A stretch of 42,849 nucleotides of DNA from JBEKIK01 sp050013075 (GTDB lineage Bacteria > Planctomycetota > Planctomycetia > Pirellulales > Thermoguttaceae). This document shows positions 31,640 through 39,728 of this stretch, in pieces. Under the pieces are notes generated by a model. That model was not told the DNA's origin. It was given only the letters and a program-made list of their open reading frames with translations, and ran no database searches. The stretch covers positions 1-42,849 of the forward strand of contig JBEKFZ010000031.1 of assembly GCA_050013075.1 (NCBI GenBank), given 5' to 3'. The stretch's first letter is position 1. The number at the start of each line of letters is the position of its first letter. The position numbers and the translations under genes are program-made.

Positions 31640-32275
31640 ATGTCGGCGTCGAGTTCCCGATTATTCAAGGTTGCGGTGTTGATTTCCGGCGGGGGCACGA
31701 CTTTGAAAAACCTGCTCGAGCGGATTTCCACCGGCCGGCTCAATGTGACTATTAGCCTGGTGATTTCGAGCAATTCGGCGGCAGGAGGATTAAAATTCGC
31801 CCGCGAGGCCGGCATTCCCAACCTGGTCATCGAACAAAATAAATTTCCGGACCAGGACGCTTTCAGCCGGGAGATTTTCGGCCGTTGCCGCGCTGCCGGG
31901 GTGGACCTGGTCGTGATGGGCGGATTTCTCAAACGGTTGACCATCCCTGAAGATTTTAAAAATCGAGTGATAAACATTCATCCGGCGTTGATTCCGGCCT
32001 TTTGCGGCACGGGCTTTTACGGGCATCGCGTGCACGAGGCCGTGTTGGAATACGGCGTGAAGCTCAGCGGCTGCACGGTGCATTTTGCCGACAATCAATA
32101 CGACCACGGGCCTGTGATTTTACAAAAGGCCGTGCCGGTCATCGACGGCGACACGCCCGAAGAGCTTGCCGCCCGTGTGTTCCAAGCCGAATGCGAGGCA
32201 TATCCCGAGGCCGTGCAACTGATCGCCGATGGTCGAGTCCGGATAGAAGGCCGGCGAGTGCGAATACTTGACTAG
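31640..32275 (+). CDS. purN: Phosphoribosylglycinamide formyltransferase
   Basis: The protein has 211 residues. It transfers a formyl group from 10-formyltetrahydrofolate to GAR in the third step of purine synthesis. The GAR-binding N-terminus is VAVLISGGGTTLKNLL (11-26), with the canonical second Asn of GSGSNLQ replaced by TTLKNL. Catalytic residues are present: Asn112 and His114 in INIHPALIP, and Asp155 in DNQYDHGPVILQ. RRVRILD closes the chain. The ATG follows an ACGGAG ribosome-binding site just outside a palindromic element. No other pur genes are adjacent. The stem of a second repeat separates it from the convergent TPR gene. Confidence 0.94.
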   Translation: MSASSSRLFKVAVLISGGGTTLKNLLERISTGRLNVTISLVISSNSAAGGLKFAREAGIPNLVIEQNKFPDQDAFSREIFGRCRAAGVDLVVMGGFLKRLTIPEDFKNRVINIHPALIPAFCGTGFYGHRVHEAVLEYGVKLSGCTVHFADNQYDHGPVILQKAVPVIDGDTPEELAARVFQAECEAYPEAVQLIADGRVRIEGRRVRILD

Positions 32276-32280
32276 TCAAT

Positions 32281-32337
32281 CAGGAGGCCGGACATTCTTG
32301 TCCGGCTCTGAGACAGGCAAGAATGCCTGTCCTCCTG
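32281..32337. terminator. Bidirectional hairpin between convergent genes, also a dispersed repeat
   Basis: CAGGAGG and CCTCCTG form the outer ends, CATTCTTG and CAAGAATG the inner arms, and GACAGGCAAGAATGCCTGTC is a hairpin by itself. It fills the gap between the purN stop and the TPR-gene stop, so it likely terminates both transcripts. It resembles the repeat families elsewhere in the window and shares GGCTCTGAG with them. Confidence 0.6.
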
Positions 32338-32342
32338 TTTCA

Positions 32343-34613
32343 TTAATCCTTCTTTTGCACTTCGCCGTTTGCCCCTTGCCTCTGGTAAGAATTCAACCAA
32401 TCTTCAATCTGCCTGACCAGTGCGGTTTGACCTTGAAATCGGGCAAGATCCAGGGCCTTCCTGGCCGTGGCTACGGCCTCGGAGGATTGGTTCAGGCTAG
32501 CATAAGCCAAGGCCATTAAATGATAAGCGCCGATATAGTCGGGCTTGATTTGCACTGCCTGTTTGAAGTGTTCAATGGCCTCATGGGGCCGGCCTGTTTG
32601 CATCAAAGCATTGCCCAGGTTTTTGTGAGTCTCGGGGTCGTTGGGTTTTACCAGCAGGACCCGCCGAAAAAAATCGACGGCCTCCGGCAATCGGCCTGTC
32701 TGAGCCAGGGCAACGCCCAGGTTGGCGCAAGCCTCAATGCAGTTGGGCTGCAATTGCAGTGCTCGCTCGAAATGCTCGATCGCCTCCCGAGGCCGCATTT
32801 CTTTAACCAACATGTTTCCCAGATTGCAATGTGCCTGAGGAAAGTCAGGTTTAAGCCGCAACGCCTCTTCATACTGTTCCATCGCCTCCTTGGGCCGGCC
32901 TAGTTGCGACAATGCGTTGCCCAAGCCGTTGTGGACCTCGGCATAGTTAGGTTTCAGTCGCAGGAATTCCTGAAAATGTTCGATAGCCTCCTCGGGCCGG
33001 CCTGTTTGGAGCAATGTGTTGCCTAAGTTATAGTGGGCCATGACAAAGTCGGATTTTAACCTTACGGCTTGCTTGTAGTGTTCGATCGCTTCATCCAGCA
33101 TGTTCAATTTGCTCAATGCGTTAGCATAGTTGAATTGGGCCATGACACAGTCCGGATTTTTTTCCAGCGTTGCCTGGTAAAGGGTCATGTCGTCGCGGTA
33201 GAGTGAACTTTGCCGCAAGGTCAGAAACATAAGCGCGCCCACGGCGGCAACGGCGACGGCTATTGCCGCCGACCGCATTCCGCCTCGAACGCGCCAAAGC
33301 CACAGGCTCCAGAGCGCCGAGGCCAGCGCAACCACGCCGATGATCGCAATGTGCTGATAACGGTCTGCCACCAGCGAGTATTGCATGAATTGCACGTCTA
33401 CCAGGCCCATCGCCGGCGCCAGCGCCACGCAGAAAAAACCCCAGGCAAACAACACTCCCCGACTCCAGCTTTCCTTATACAACCATAGGATCGCGGTAAC
33501 GATAAGAGCAGCCAACAACGGCAGCCACCATAGCAAATTGCCGGCCTCGATGTGCCACTGCCGATAGACAAAGGCCAGGTCGACCGGAAAAAACGCTTTG
33601 TAAAGGTAGAACCACACTACGCCCCCGGCGCCCATCAGACGTTCTGCAAACCCCGCGTCCCGAAACACTTTTTCCGTACCATGGGTCTGGAACCATACGT
33701 TCACGCATGTCAGCCCCACGGCAATCGCGAAAAATGGCGCACTTAGCACCAGGTCCCATTTGGAGATGGGTGACTGTCCCAATTTTCGCGTAGAGAAAAT
33801 GGGACTGTCCCCTTCTGCCTCGTACTTTCCCCCTGTACGCTGCCACCACACGATACCCAGCAGCACCACCGGCAAGACCGCCGCCGATCCCTTACTGAGC
33901 ATCGCCAAAAGGAATGCCCCCAGGCTTAGCCAGTACCAAAGGCAAAAGGATGAAGGATGAAGGATGAACGATGAAAACGCATGAGCTTTGAATTGTATGG
34001 TTGATTGTGATTGATTAACCGCGACCCGGTTTACCTGTTTAGCCGCGACCGGGCACCAACCGAAGGTTGGTCGGGGAGCGCGTTTGAGAAAATTTAAATA
34101 ACACAGTATCGACAACAGAAAGAACAGCATCGCCATCATGTCTTTACGCTGTGCAATCCACGCCACTGCCTCCACGTTCACCGGATGCACGGCGAATATC
34201 ACGGCCGCCAAGAAAGCCCCGGGGATCGACAATTTCCGTAAAATGAGCCAAATCAGCAATGCTTCCACAATGTGCAAAATCAGGCTGGTGTGGTGGTAGC
34301 CGGCATGGTCCATCCCCAATAACCGCCATTGGATCCAGAGGCTGGTATTGGTCACCGGATAGTATTCTTCCGCTTCGGTGGTGCACCATATTCGGTACAG
34401 GCCGTCCGAGGCCTGGATGAGTTTGTTTTCCGTCAGCAGCAGGGCATCGTCCCAAATGAACCCGCCGTTCAAGGAAGGCAGATAAGCAATGAAAGCGGCG
34501 GCGGCGATGATCGCTACTCCCGCCATCACGACTAGCGGCAACCCCGGCGGGACAGCCATTCCCGACCGGGCCTGGGGAGCTTGTTTATTGAAAGATTTTT
34601 TGCTCTTCGACAT
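32343..34613 (-). CDS. TMTC-like multi-pass glycosyltransferase with C-terminal TPRs
   Basis: The protein has 756 residues from the ATG at 34613; a TTG at 34658 lies in a less suitable place. About ten membrane spans occupy residues 25-460. The first loop has GGFIWDDALLL with Trp54-Asp55-Asp56, the acidic pair typical of GT-C O-mannosyltransferase-like (PMT/TMTC) enzymes, and HPVNVEAVAWIAQRKDMMA, another TMTC hallmark. Eight TPRs of 34 residues (about 475-740; NYANALSKLNMLDEAIEHY...) follow. Family members transfer a sugar from a polyprenyl-phosphate donor to exported proteins. Two blocks, about residues 169-214 and 252-276, are repeat-derived insertions in cytoplasmic or periplasmic loops. 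The donor sugar and targets are unknown. Confidence 0.9.
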   Translation of the reverse strand: MSKSKKSFNKQAPQARSGMAVPPGLPLVVMAGVAIIAAAAFIAYLPSLNGGFIWDDALLLTENKLIQASDGLYRIWCTTEAEEYYPVTNTSLWIQWRLLGMDHAGYHHTSLILHIVEALLIWLILRKLSIPGAFLAAVIFAVHPVNVEAVAWIAQRKDMMAMLFFLLSILCYLNFLKRAPRPTFGWCPVAAKQVNRVAVNQSQSTIQFKAHAFSSFILHPSSFCLWYWLSLGAFLLAMLSKGSAAVLPVVLLGIVWWQRTGGKYEAEGDSPIFSTRKLGQSPISKWDLVLSAPFFAIAVGLTCVNVWFQTHGTEKVFRDAGFAERLMGAGGVVWFYLYKAFFPVDLAFVYRQWHIEAGNLLWWLPLLAALIVTAILWLYKESWSRGVLFAWGFFCVALAPAMGLVDVQFMQYSLVADRYQHIAIIGVVALASALWSLWLWRVRGGMRSAAIAVAVAAVGALMFLTLRQSSLYRDDMTLYQATLEKNPDCVMAQFNYANALSKLNMLDEAIEHYKQAVRLKSDFVMAHYNLGNTLLQTGRPEEAIEHFQEFLRLKPNYAEVHNGLGNALSQLGRPKEAMEQYEEALRLKPDFPQAHCNLGNMLVKEMRPREAIEHFERALQLQPNCIEACANLGVALAQTGRLPEAVDFFRRVLLVKPNDPETHKNLGNALMQTGRPHEAIEHFKQAVQIKPDYIGAYHLMALAYASLNQSSEAVATARKALDLARFQGQTALVRQIEDWLNSYQRQGANGEVQKKD
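33769..33812. repeat. In-frame palindromic insertion in the TMTC-like gene (GACTGTCCC family)
   Basis: GACTGTCCCAATTTTCGCG faces AGAAAATGGGACTGTCCCC, an imperfect palindrome. On the coding strand it reads EGDSPIFSTRKLGQSPI (about residues 257-273), between a membrane span and SKWDLVLSAP. Confidence 0.8.
33946..34078. repeat. Composite in-frame insertion in the TMTC-like gene
   Basis: Two repeat families are joined. At 33946-33974 are tandem AAGGATG units (read as SSFILHPSSF). At 34041-34078 is the hairpin AGCCGCGACCGGGCACCAAC / GGTTGGTCGG (read as RPTFGWCPVAA). The intervening segment (34013-34021 region reading NQSQSTIQFKA) has no family features. Together they add about 45 residues between YLNFLKRA and WYWLSLGAF. 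Confidence 0.75.
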
Positions 34614-34663
34614 GAGCAGCCTATCCGCACAAAGAACTAATTGCTTATCGCAAAACAATAATC

Positions 34664-34760
34664 GTCATTCTGAGCGAAGCGAAGAATCTAGAAGGAGCAC
34701 AATGGCAAAAATGTGTAATATGGGGCTGCGACCGAGATCCTTCGCTACGCTCAGGATGAC
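34664..34760. repeat. SERSEES-type inverted repeat
   Basis: GTCATTCTGAGCGAAGCGAAG at the left (21 bases, core GAGCGAAGCGAAG) and GATCCTTCGCTACGCTCAGG at the right are inverted arms. They flank about 50 bp. The element lies between the TMTC-like gene start and the ABC permease stop and touches no coding sequence. Confidence 0.8.
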
Positions 34761-34836
34761 TTTTGGGATAGGCTCTAATTGCCTACCGATAGCATTATTC
34801 TATATTGCTTCCGGCAAAGTTTGAAGAGTTCGGCGT

Positions 34837-35787
34837 CTACGCCAAATCGCGATCCTCGAACAACAGCAAGGCCACCACCATTGCGAAGGTGATGTAAAGC
34901 AGGCAATAGACGCCGGCCAAACCCAGATACGCCAGCGGCACGTGCTGACCGGTGGCAATGGCCGTGTAAATGTTGAATTCCTCCAACATTGGCAGAATGG
35001 CCGCCAAAAGCCCAGCCACGAAACCGACTTGTTCGATTTGACCCAAGGCCGAATTGACCAGCATCGGCACAAGGTGTCCCAACACGTAGATGGCCGCGCA
35101 GATAATCAGATTGGCCATCATCGGCAGGCGCGTTGAAATGGCCACGCTGATCGCCGCGAGCACCGCTGTTTCCATAAATGCCAGGACCAAACCGGGCGCG
35201 ATTTGCTGCATTTCTTGTTGACATTCTTGCCACGTGGGTTCGGGTTTGGAGGTTTCCCGGACGTCGTAAGCCACTTTAAACGAAATGCTGGCCAGGAAAA
35301 TCGCCCCAAACACGATGAACAGGATTACCACCGGTCCCAGTATTCCCAGAAATTTTCCCACAATAAACTGCCGCCGGACGATGGGCTTGGATAGCAACGT
35401 CAATGCCGTGCGGCCTTCGATCTCATCGGCAATCGAAACGCTGGCGGTCCACAGGGCCAGAATCACGGTCAAAATCATTATCAACGTCAATCCCGTGTCC
35501 TTGAGCATTTTGATATCTTCCCCGAAGGTGTTGTATGGTACGAACGGGAAGAAGATCAGGCCAAAAATGCCGATCGCCAAAATCACATAAAACAGCGGTT
35601 GCGAGGCGGCCTCCTTGGCCGTGGTTCGTGCAATAGCGGCCACTTTAGGAGCGGACCAATTCAGCAATGCGATAATAAAGGCAAAAAAGGCCGAAGCAAC
35701 GATCACCCCCACGCCAACCAGCCAAAGCGGCTTCAGCCACGTCGATGACACGCCAAAAAGCACGATATTATTGATGGTTAATTCCAT
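34837..35787 (-). CDS. ABC-2-type transporter permease
   Basis: The protein has 316 residues from the ATG at 35787 (a GTG at 35793 adds two residues). Six or so membrane spans are visible: PLWLVGVGVIVASAFFAFII, PLFYVILAIGIFGLIFF, LTLIMILTVILALWTASVSI, ILGPVVILFIVFGAIFLASI, LVLAFMETAVLAAISVAIS, MANLIICAAIYVLGHLVPML and a C-terminal span. The signature of ABC-2 permeases, IADEIEGRTALTLLSKPIVRRQFIVGKFLG (30 residues; key part EGRTALTLLSKPI), couples to the ATPase. No ATP-binding subunit lies in the window, so substrate and direction are unknown; this type usually exports. It may be cotranscribed with acyP upstream. Confidence 0.9.
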   Translation of the reverse strand: MELTINNIVLFGVSSTWLKPLWLVGVGVIVASAFFAFIIALLNWSAPKVAAIARTTAKEAASQPLFYVILAIGIFGLIFFPFVPYNTFGEDIKMLKDTGLTLIMILTVILALWTASVSIADEIEGRTALTLLSKPIVRRQFIVGKFLGILGPVVILFIVFGAIFLASISFKVAYDVRETSKPEPTWQECQQEMQQIAPGLVLAFMETAVLAAISVAISTRLPMMANLIICAAIYVLGHLVPMLVNSALGQIEQVGFVAGLLAAILPMLEEFNIYTAIATGQHVPLAYLGLAGVYCLLYITFAMVVALLLFEDRDLA

Positions 35788-35896
35788 ATTCACACTCAGT
35801 TGTTGCCCCGGGATTTATTATGCAACATATTCCATTCTCGGACCTTACGTTCTTCTTTACGTCCATACTTACCCCGAAAGTTCGCCATTTTGCCAT

Positions 35897-36181
35897 TCAA
35901 AAGCGAATTTCAAACCCACGGAACCGCCCGGTTGCCGGACGCACCAAGACCTGGGCGTTTTGGATGTAGGGTCCCATTTCTGCCTGGAGCGAATCGACAA
36001 ACGCCTGCACTTCGTCCGGCGCGCCTTCCACGATCATATACACCCGGCCGTCGGGCATGTTTCGCACGAATCCGGTTACTCGATGGCCCGCTGCAATAGC
36101 ACGGGCGGTATATCTAAACCCGACGCCCTGTACCCTACCCGAGTAGTAGATCTCGCGTTGTTCAGCCTCTTTATCCGCCAT
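35897..36181 (-). CDS. acyP: Acylphosphatase
   Basis: The protein has 94 residues, the normal size. The phosphate-binding signature is GRVQGVGFRYTARAIA (15-30) with catalytic Arg23. The second motif, GFVRNMPDGRVYMIVEG, has catalytic Asn41. EIRF closes the fold. It hydrolyses acyl phosphates such as acetyl or carbamoyl phosphate. AGGAG lies 11 nt before the ATG. It is divergent from the CX4CH protein and followed 110 bp later by the ABC permease gene. No functional link is evident. Confidence 0.95.
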   Translation of the reverse strand: MADKEAEQREIYYSGRVQGVGFRYTARAIAAGHRVTGFVRNMPDGRVYMIVEGAPDEVQAFVDSLQAEMGPYIQNAQVLVRPATGRFRGFEIRF

Positions 36182-36329
36182 TGCCGGCGAAACTCCTAAT
36201 TAACTAGTATAGCGCAAGATAAATGGGAATGCCAGTGGGCAGTTGGGCCGCCACGCCAATGGTTGCCATGGCGAATCTTGCCCAGATTCTCTTGACCCCT
36301 CCGATCTGAATCTTTACCCTGTGGCCGCC

Positions 36330-37682
36330 ATGATGTTATATAAAATCCGACTGCTTATAATCTGTTTGTCGCTGGTTGGTTTTGTATCCATATTAAAGGC
36401 CCAAGAGCCTCAGGGTACAAGCGGAGAGCAGTTGTTGTTGCTGCGTAATGGGCAGGCCCTGGAAGGACGAATCATCCAATCGGGCGATTTCTATCGCGTC
36501 ATTTGCACTGACGGCGAAATCCGTATCAAAGCAGCCGACGTGGAACTGCTTTGTAAAGATTTTGAAGAAGGATATCAACGAAAGCGGGCGGCCGTCTCTA
36601 CCGGCAGTCTGCGCGATCACCTGGACCTTGCCCAGTGGTGTCAGCAGCACAAGCTTTACGATCATGCGGCGTCCGAACTGGCCGATGCCGCGGCTATCGC
36701 TCCGGAAAATCCGATGGTCGGCTTTTTGCAGCGGCGGCTGCAAATTGCCCGCGAGCCCGTGCCCGATCGGCCCAAGGCCAAAACCTCCGGGGATAATTCC
36801 CTCTCGAACGAGGAACTGGACCGCATGATCCGCGGTTTGCCCCACAAGGCAGTCGAAAATTTCACGCAATCGGTGCAGCCCTTGCTAATGAATAATTGCA
36901 CTTTTTCGGGCTGTCACGGGCCGCAATCGGAATCCGGCTTGCGCCTGCAGCGTACTGCCTTGGACCAGCCCGCCGGCCGAAGGTTGACACAGCGCAACAT
37001 CCAGGCGGTTCTACGATATGTCGACCGCGATAATCCTTTGGCCAGCCGGATACTGACCGTTCCCACGGCTCCCCACGGCACGGCCAAGACGGCCGTGTTT
37101 TCCGAGCGCCAGGCAATGCAATACAAACGATTGGTCGATTGGGTGCTGCAACTCGGTCCGGCAGACATGCCCGAATCGCCGGCGACAATTGCCAACAGCC
37201 AGCCGGTAATGGCCGAAACCCTTCTTGATGCCGCATCTGGTGCGACCACCCCGCACATTCTATCACAAGATGCGCGAAAAGCCCGGCCTTTGTCATCCGT
37301 CTCACCAGGCACCGCTGGTGTCTCGCCAGTGGAAGTTTCCACACCCGGTGTTTCGACCAACCTTCGTTCGGCGTCTGGATTGCCAAACAATGCTGCCGCT
37401 GCCGCTGCCGGCATGTCCGGCAATGCTAGATCGAGCAAACCGGCTACGATACCTAAACATGAGGCCGCGCAGGCGGTATTCCAATATCCCCTGTCAAAGC
37501 CCGATGAACCTGAAGCTTCCGCGGACTCCGCACCCAAAGCGCCGAAGATCAAACGCGGCGTCGCGCCGCCGGAATTTACGCCCAAAGACCCCTTTGATCC
37601 GGAGATTTTCAATAGCCGCTATTTCAGACTGACGACGGCGGACGGCTCGTCAACGACGGACAAATCAACAGGCGGAGAATAA
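36330..37682 (+). CDS. Exported protein with a CX4CH cytochrome-like motif
   Basis: The protein has 450 residues from the ATG at 36330 (a longer in-frame extension has no support). A signal peptide (YKIRLLIICLSLVGFVSILKA) puts it outside the cytoplasm. Residues 30-85 form a small beta domain (LLLLRNGQALEGRIIQSGDFYRVI), then a TPR-like helical hairpin (about 95-135; HLDLAQWCQQHKLYDHAASE). Next is VQPLLMNNCTFSGCHGP, with Cys190, Cys195 and His196 arranged C-X4-C-H rather than the usual CXXCH. The region around it (LRYVDRDNPLASRI, MQYKRLVDWV) resembles planctomycete cytochrome modules. A long Pro/Ala-rich low-complexity tail follows. Whether haem is bound is unknown. The gene ends inside the reach of palindromic element C. 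Confidence 0.82.
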   Translation: MMLYKIRLLIICLSLVGFVSILKAQEPQGTSGEQLLLLRNGQALEGRIIQSGDFYRVICTDGEIRIKAADVELLCKDFEEGYQRKRAAVSTGSLRDHLDLAQWCQQHKLYDHAASELADAAAIAPENPMVGFLQRRLQIAREPVPDRPKAKTSGDNSLSNEELDRMIRGLPHKAVENFTQSVQPLLMNNCTFSGCHGPQSESGLRLQRTALDQPAGRRLTQRNIQAVLRYVDRDNPLASRILTVPTAPHGTAKTAVFSERQAMQYKRLVDWVLQLGPADMPESPATIANSQPVMAETLLDAASGATTPHILSQDARKARPLSSVSPGTAGVSPVEVSTPGVSTNLRSASGLPNNAAAAAAGMSGNARSSKPATIPKHEAAQAVFQYPLSKPDEPEASADSAPKAPKIKRGVAPPEFTPKDPFDPEIFNSRYFRLTTADGSSTTDKSTGGE

Positions 37683-37693
37683 GCGTATTGTTC

Positions 37694-37823
37694 GTTTATT
37701 GAGTCTCAGGAAAGAAAGTCGCACGAAAAGTCAGAGCCGGGGCGTGTCGCCCCGGTAATTCCGGGCCGACACGGCCCGGCTCTGAGGCGAAAATGCGATA
37801 TTCATTGCCTTAGACTCAATAAC
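37694..37823. repeat. Palindromic MITE-like element, copy C, supplying the lysC stop codon
   Basis: Ends are GTTTATTGAGTCTCAGG (37694-37710) and CCTTAGACTCAATAAC (37808-37823). The core runs CAGAGCCGGGGCG ... GGCCCGGCTCTGAG. It lies between two convergent genes. Its right end carries the last two codons and the TGA of lysC (37816-37818), so the insertion has replaced or become the gene's end. Confidence 0.85.
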
Positions 37824-39639
37824 CACTTTTGCGTTCCGCGTTGCCGTCGATCAGCGATTCGGCGAATTCTTTTTTCAATGCTTCAAGGGCCTTGGAACCT
37901 TGCCGGCCGGCAACGACGACATTGATTCGTACCTCGCTGGTGCTGATCATGTCCACATTGATTCCCGCCGTACTCATTGCCTGGAACATGCGGGTGGCCA
38001 CGCCGGTATGACTACGAATGCCGGTGCCGAATACCGATAGTTTCGCGACTTCCGCCAGATGCGTGGGCTCGGTGCATCCCAACGTCTCGGCCAGATTCCT
38101 GGCGACGCCCAATGCCTTTTCCAAGTCTTTCCTGGGCACGGTTACGGAAATATTGGCGCGATTCTCGCGCCCGATGCTCTGTACGATCATATCGACCAGG
38201 ATGCCGGCTTCGGCCAATTCGTCGAATGTCTGCGCGGCCAGTCCCGGCATGTCGGGCAGTTCCACGAACGTGACCAGCGACTGGGTCTGGTCCAAGGCAA
38301 CATCGTCGATAATCAGTTTTTCCATCCGCTCCAACCGGGCGACGCGTTCCAATTGTCTTACCAGTTCCGCCGCATCGGTCTTGACGTGCGACGGTAACGC
38401 GCCGGCACGCGCCAAGCCTTCTTCGGGCGGCTTGTGCAATTGAAACGCTTCGTGCACCGTGCGCAAGGCGTCTTGGGCGTATTGCCGGTCGACCAACACC
38501 GATATCTTGATATCGCTGGTGGTAATCATCTGGATGTTGATTCCCTTTTCGGCCAGCGAGCGGAACATGGTGCCCGCCACGCCCTTTTGAGTGGCCATTC
38601 CCAGGCCGACAATCGAGACCTTGGCCACGTCGTCGCCGTAGTTGTATCCTTCGCCGCCGAGTTCTTTGACGGCCTTTTCAATGGCCTTAAGCGTTGCCGG
38701 CAATTCGTCCCGATCGACCGTGAACGACATATCGGCCAAGCCGTTTAAGCCCACGTTCTGCACGATCATATCGACGGCGATGTTTTTGGCGGCGATTTTG
38801 GAAAAGACTGCCACCGCGGTACCCGGGCGGTCGGGCACGCCGAGCACCGTTACCCGGGCCTCGTCCTTGATAACCGCCGCCCCGCAAACGGCCGTGTTCG
38901 GCGCCTCCGGATCGTGCACGATCATCGTGCCGGGATTGTCGCTGAAGCTGCTGCGGACGTGGACCGGCACCGAAAAATTCTTGGCGAATTCAATCGAGCG
39001 GTTGTGCATCACGCCCGCCCCGGCCGTGGCCAGCTCGAGCATCTCGTCGTAGCTGATCCGGCTGACGCGCCGGGCCTCTGGCACGATGCGCGGATCGGTG
39101 GTGTAAACGCCGTCCACATCGGTGTAAATTTCGCACGATGCCGCGCCCAGGACAGCCGCCAGGGCCACCGCCGTAGTATCGCTGCCGCCCCGGCCCAGGG
39201 TGGTTATGTTGAACGATTCGTCTATCCCCTGAAATCCAGCCGCGATAACGACCTTACCCTCGTCCAGGGCCTTGCGGATCCGCTCCGTCGAGATCGAGCG
39301 GATACGGGCCTTGGTGTGCGTGCTGTCGGTTATGATGCCGATCTGCGCGCCAGTCAGACTGATGGCCTCGTGACCCAGCGAAATGATGGCCATCGCCATC
39401 AAGGCCACGCTTACCTGTTCGCCGGTCGAAAGCAGCATGTCCATTTCCCGGGCGGGCGGATTGTCGGAAATCTCTTTGGCCAGATCCACCAGCACGTCGG
39501 TGTTTTTTCCCATCGCGCTGACGACCATCACCACCTGGTTTCCTTCGTTTTTCACGCGGATCGCCTTACGCGCCGCCGCCAAAATCTTCTTGCTGTCCGC
39601 AACGCTCGTGCCGCCGAATTTTTGTACAATAATCGACAT
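37816..39639 (-). CDS. lysC: Aspartate kinase with four ACT domains
   Basis: The protein has 607 residues, against about 410 for the common alpha subunit. Amino-acid kinase motifs are MSIIVQKFGGTSVAD (Lys7), SGGEQ-like LLSTGEQVSVALM, TTLGRGGSDTTAVALAA (147-163) and IYTDVDGVYTTDPRIVPEAR. Two ACT domains follow (about 262-330 and 338-402) and then a second ACT pair (about 454-520 and 531-596). The second pair repeats key features (LPDMPGLAAQTF; FGTGIRSHTGVATRMFQAM), so the regulatory half is an internal duplication. It makes aspartyl phosphate, first step to Lys, Met and Thr. It is downstream of hom and an apgM-like gene. The 5' side has a tandem AGTGG/CCACT repeat instead of a ribosome-binding site. 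Confidence 0.95.
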   Translation of the reverse strand: MSIIVQKFGGTSVADSKKILAAARKAIRVKNEGNQVVMVVSAMGKNTDVLVDLAKEISDNPPAREMDMLLSTGEQVSVALMAMAIISLGHEAISLTGAQIGIITDSTHTKARIRSISTERIRKALDEGKVVIAAGFQGIDESFNITTLGRGGSDTTAVALAAVLGAASCEIYTDVDGVYTTDPRIVPEARRVSRISYDEMLELATAGAGVMHNRSIEFAKNFSVPVHVRSSFSDNPGTMIVHDPEAPNTAVCGAAVIKDEARVTVLGVPDRPGTAVAVFSKIAAKNIAVDMIVQNVGLNGLADMSFTVDRDELPATLKAIEKAVKELGGEGYNYGDDVAKVSIVGLGMATQKGVAGTMFRSLAEKGINIQMITTSDIKISVLVDRQYAQDALRTVHEAFQLHKPPEEGLARAGALPSHVKTDAAELVRQLERVARLERMEKLIIDDVALDQTQSLVTFVELPDMPGLAAQTFDELAEAGILVDMIVQSIGRENRANISVTVPRKDLEKALGVARNLAETLGCTEPTHLAEVAKLSVFGTGIRSHTGVATRMFQAMSTAGINVDMISTSEVRINVVVAGRQGSKALEALKKEFAESLIDGNAERKSGY

Positions 39640-39640
39640 T

Positions 39641-39710
39641 TTAGGGGCTAGTGGTTAGTGGCTTGTGGGTATGTTATTTTGTAAAGCCGCGACCATTGGT
39701 CACGGTTTTA
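39641..39710. repeat. Short tandem CCACTAA-type repeat and a degraded hairpin repeat before lysC
   Basis: GGGCTAGTGGTTAGTGGCTT is a short tandem array that ends 4 bp from the lysC start codon. It is followed at 39683-39710 by AAGCCGCGACCATTGGTCAC, a shortened member of the family at 20433. No Shine-Dalgarno is seen at the lysC start; the leader reads CCCCTAAAATG. Confidence 0.65.
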
Positions 39711-39728
39711 GTTTAATTTAATGCTCTA

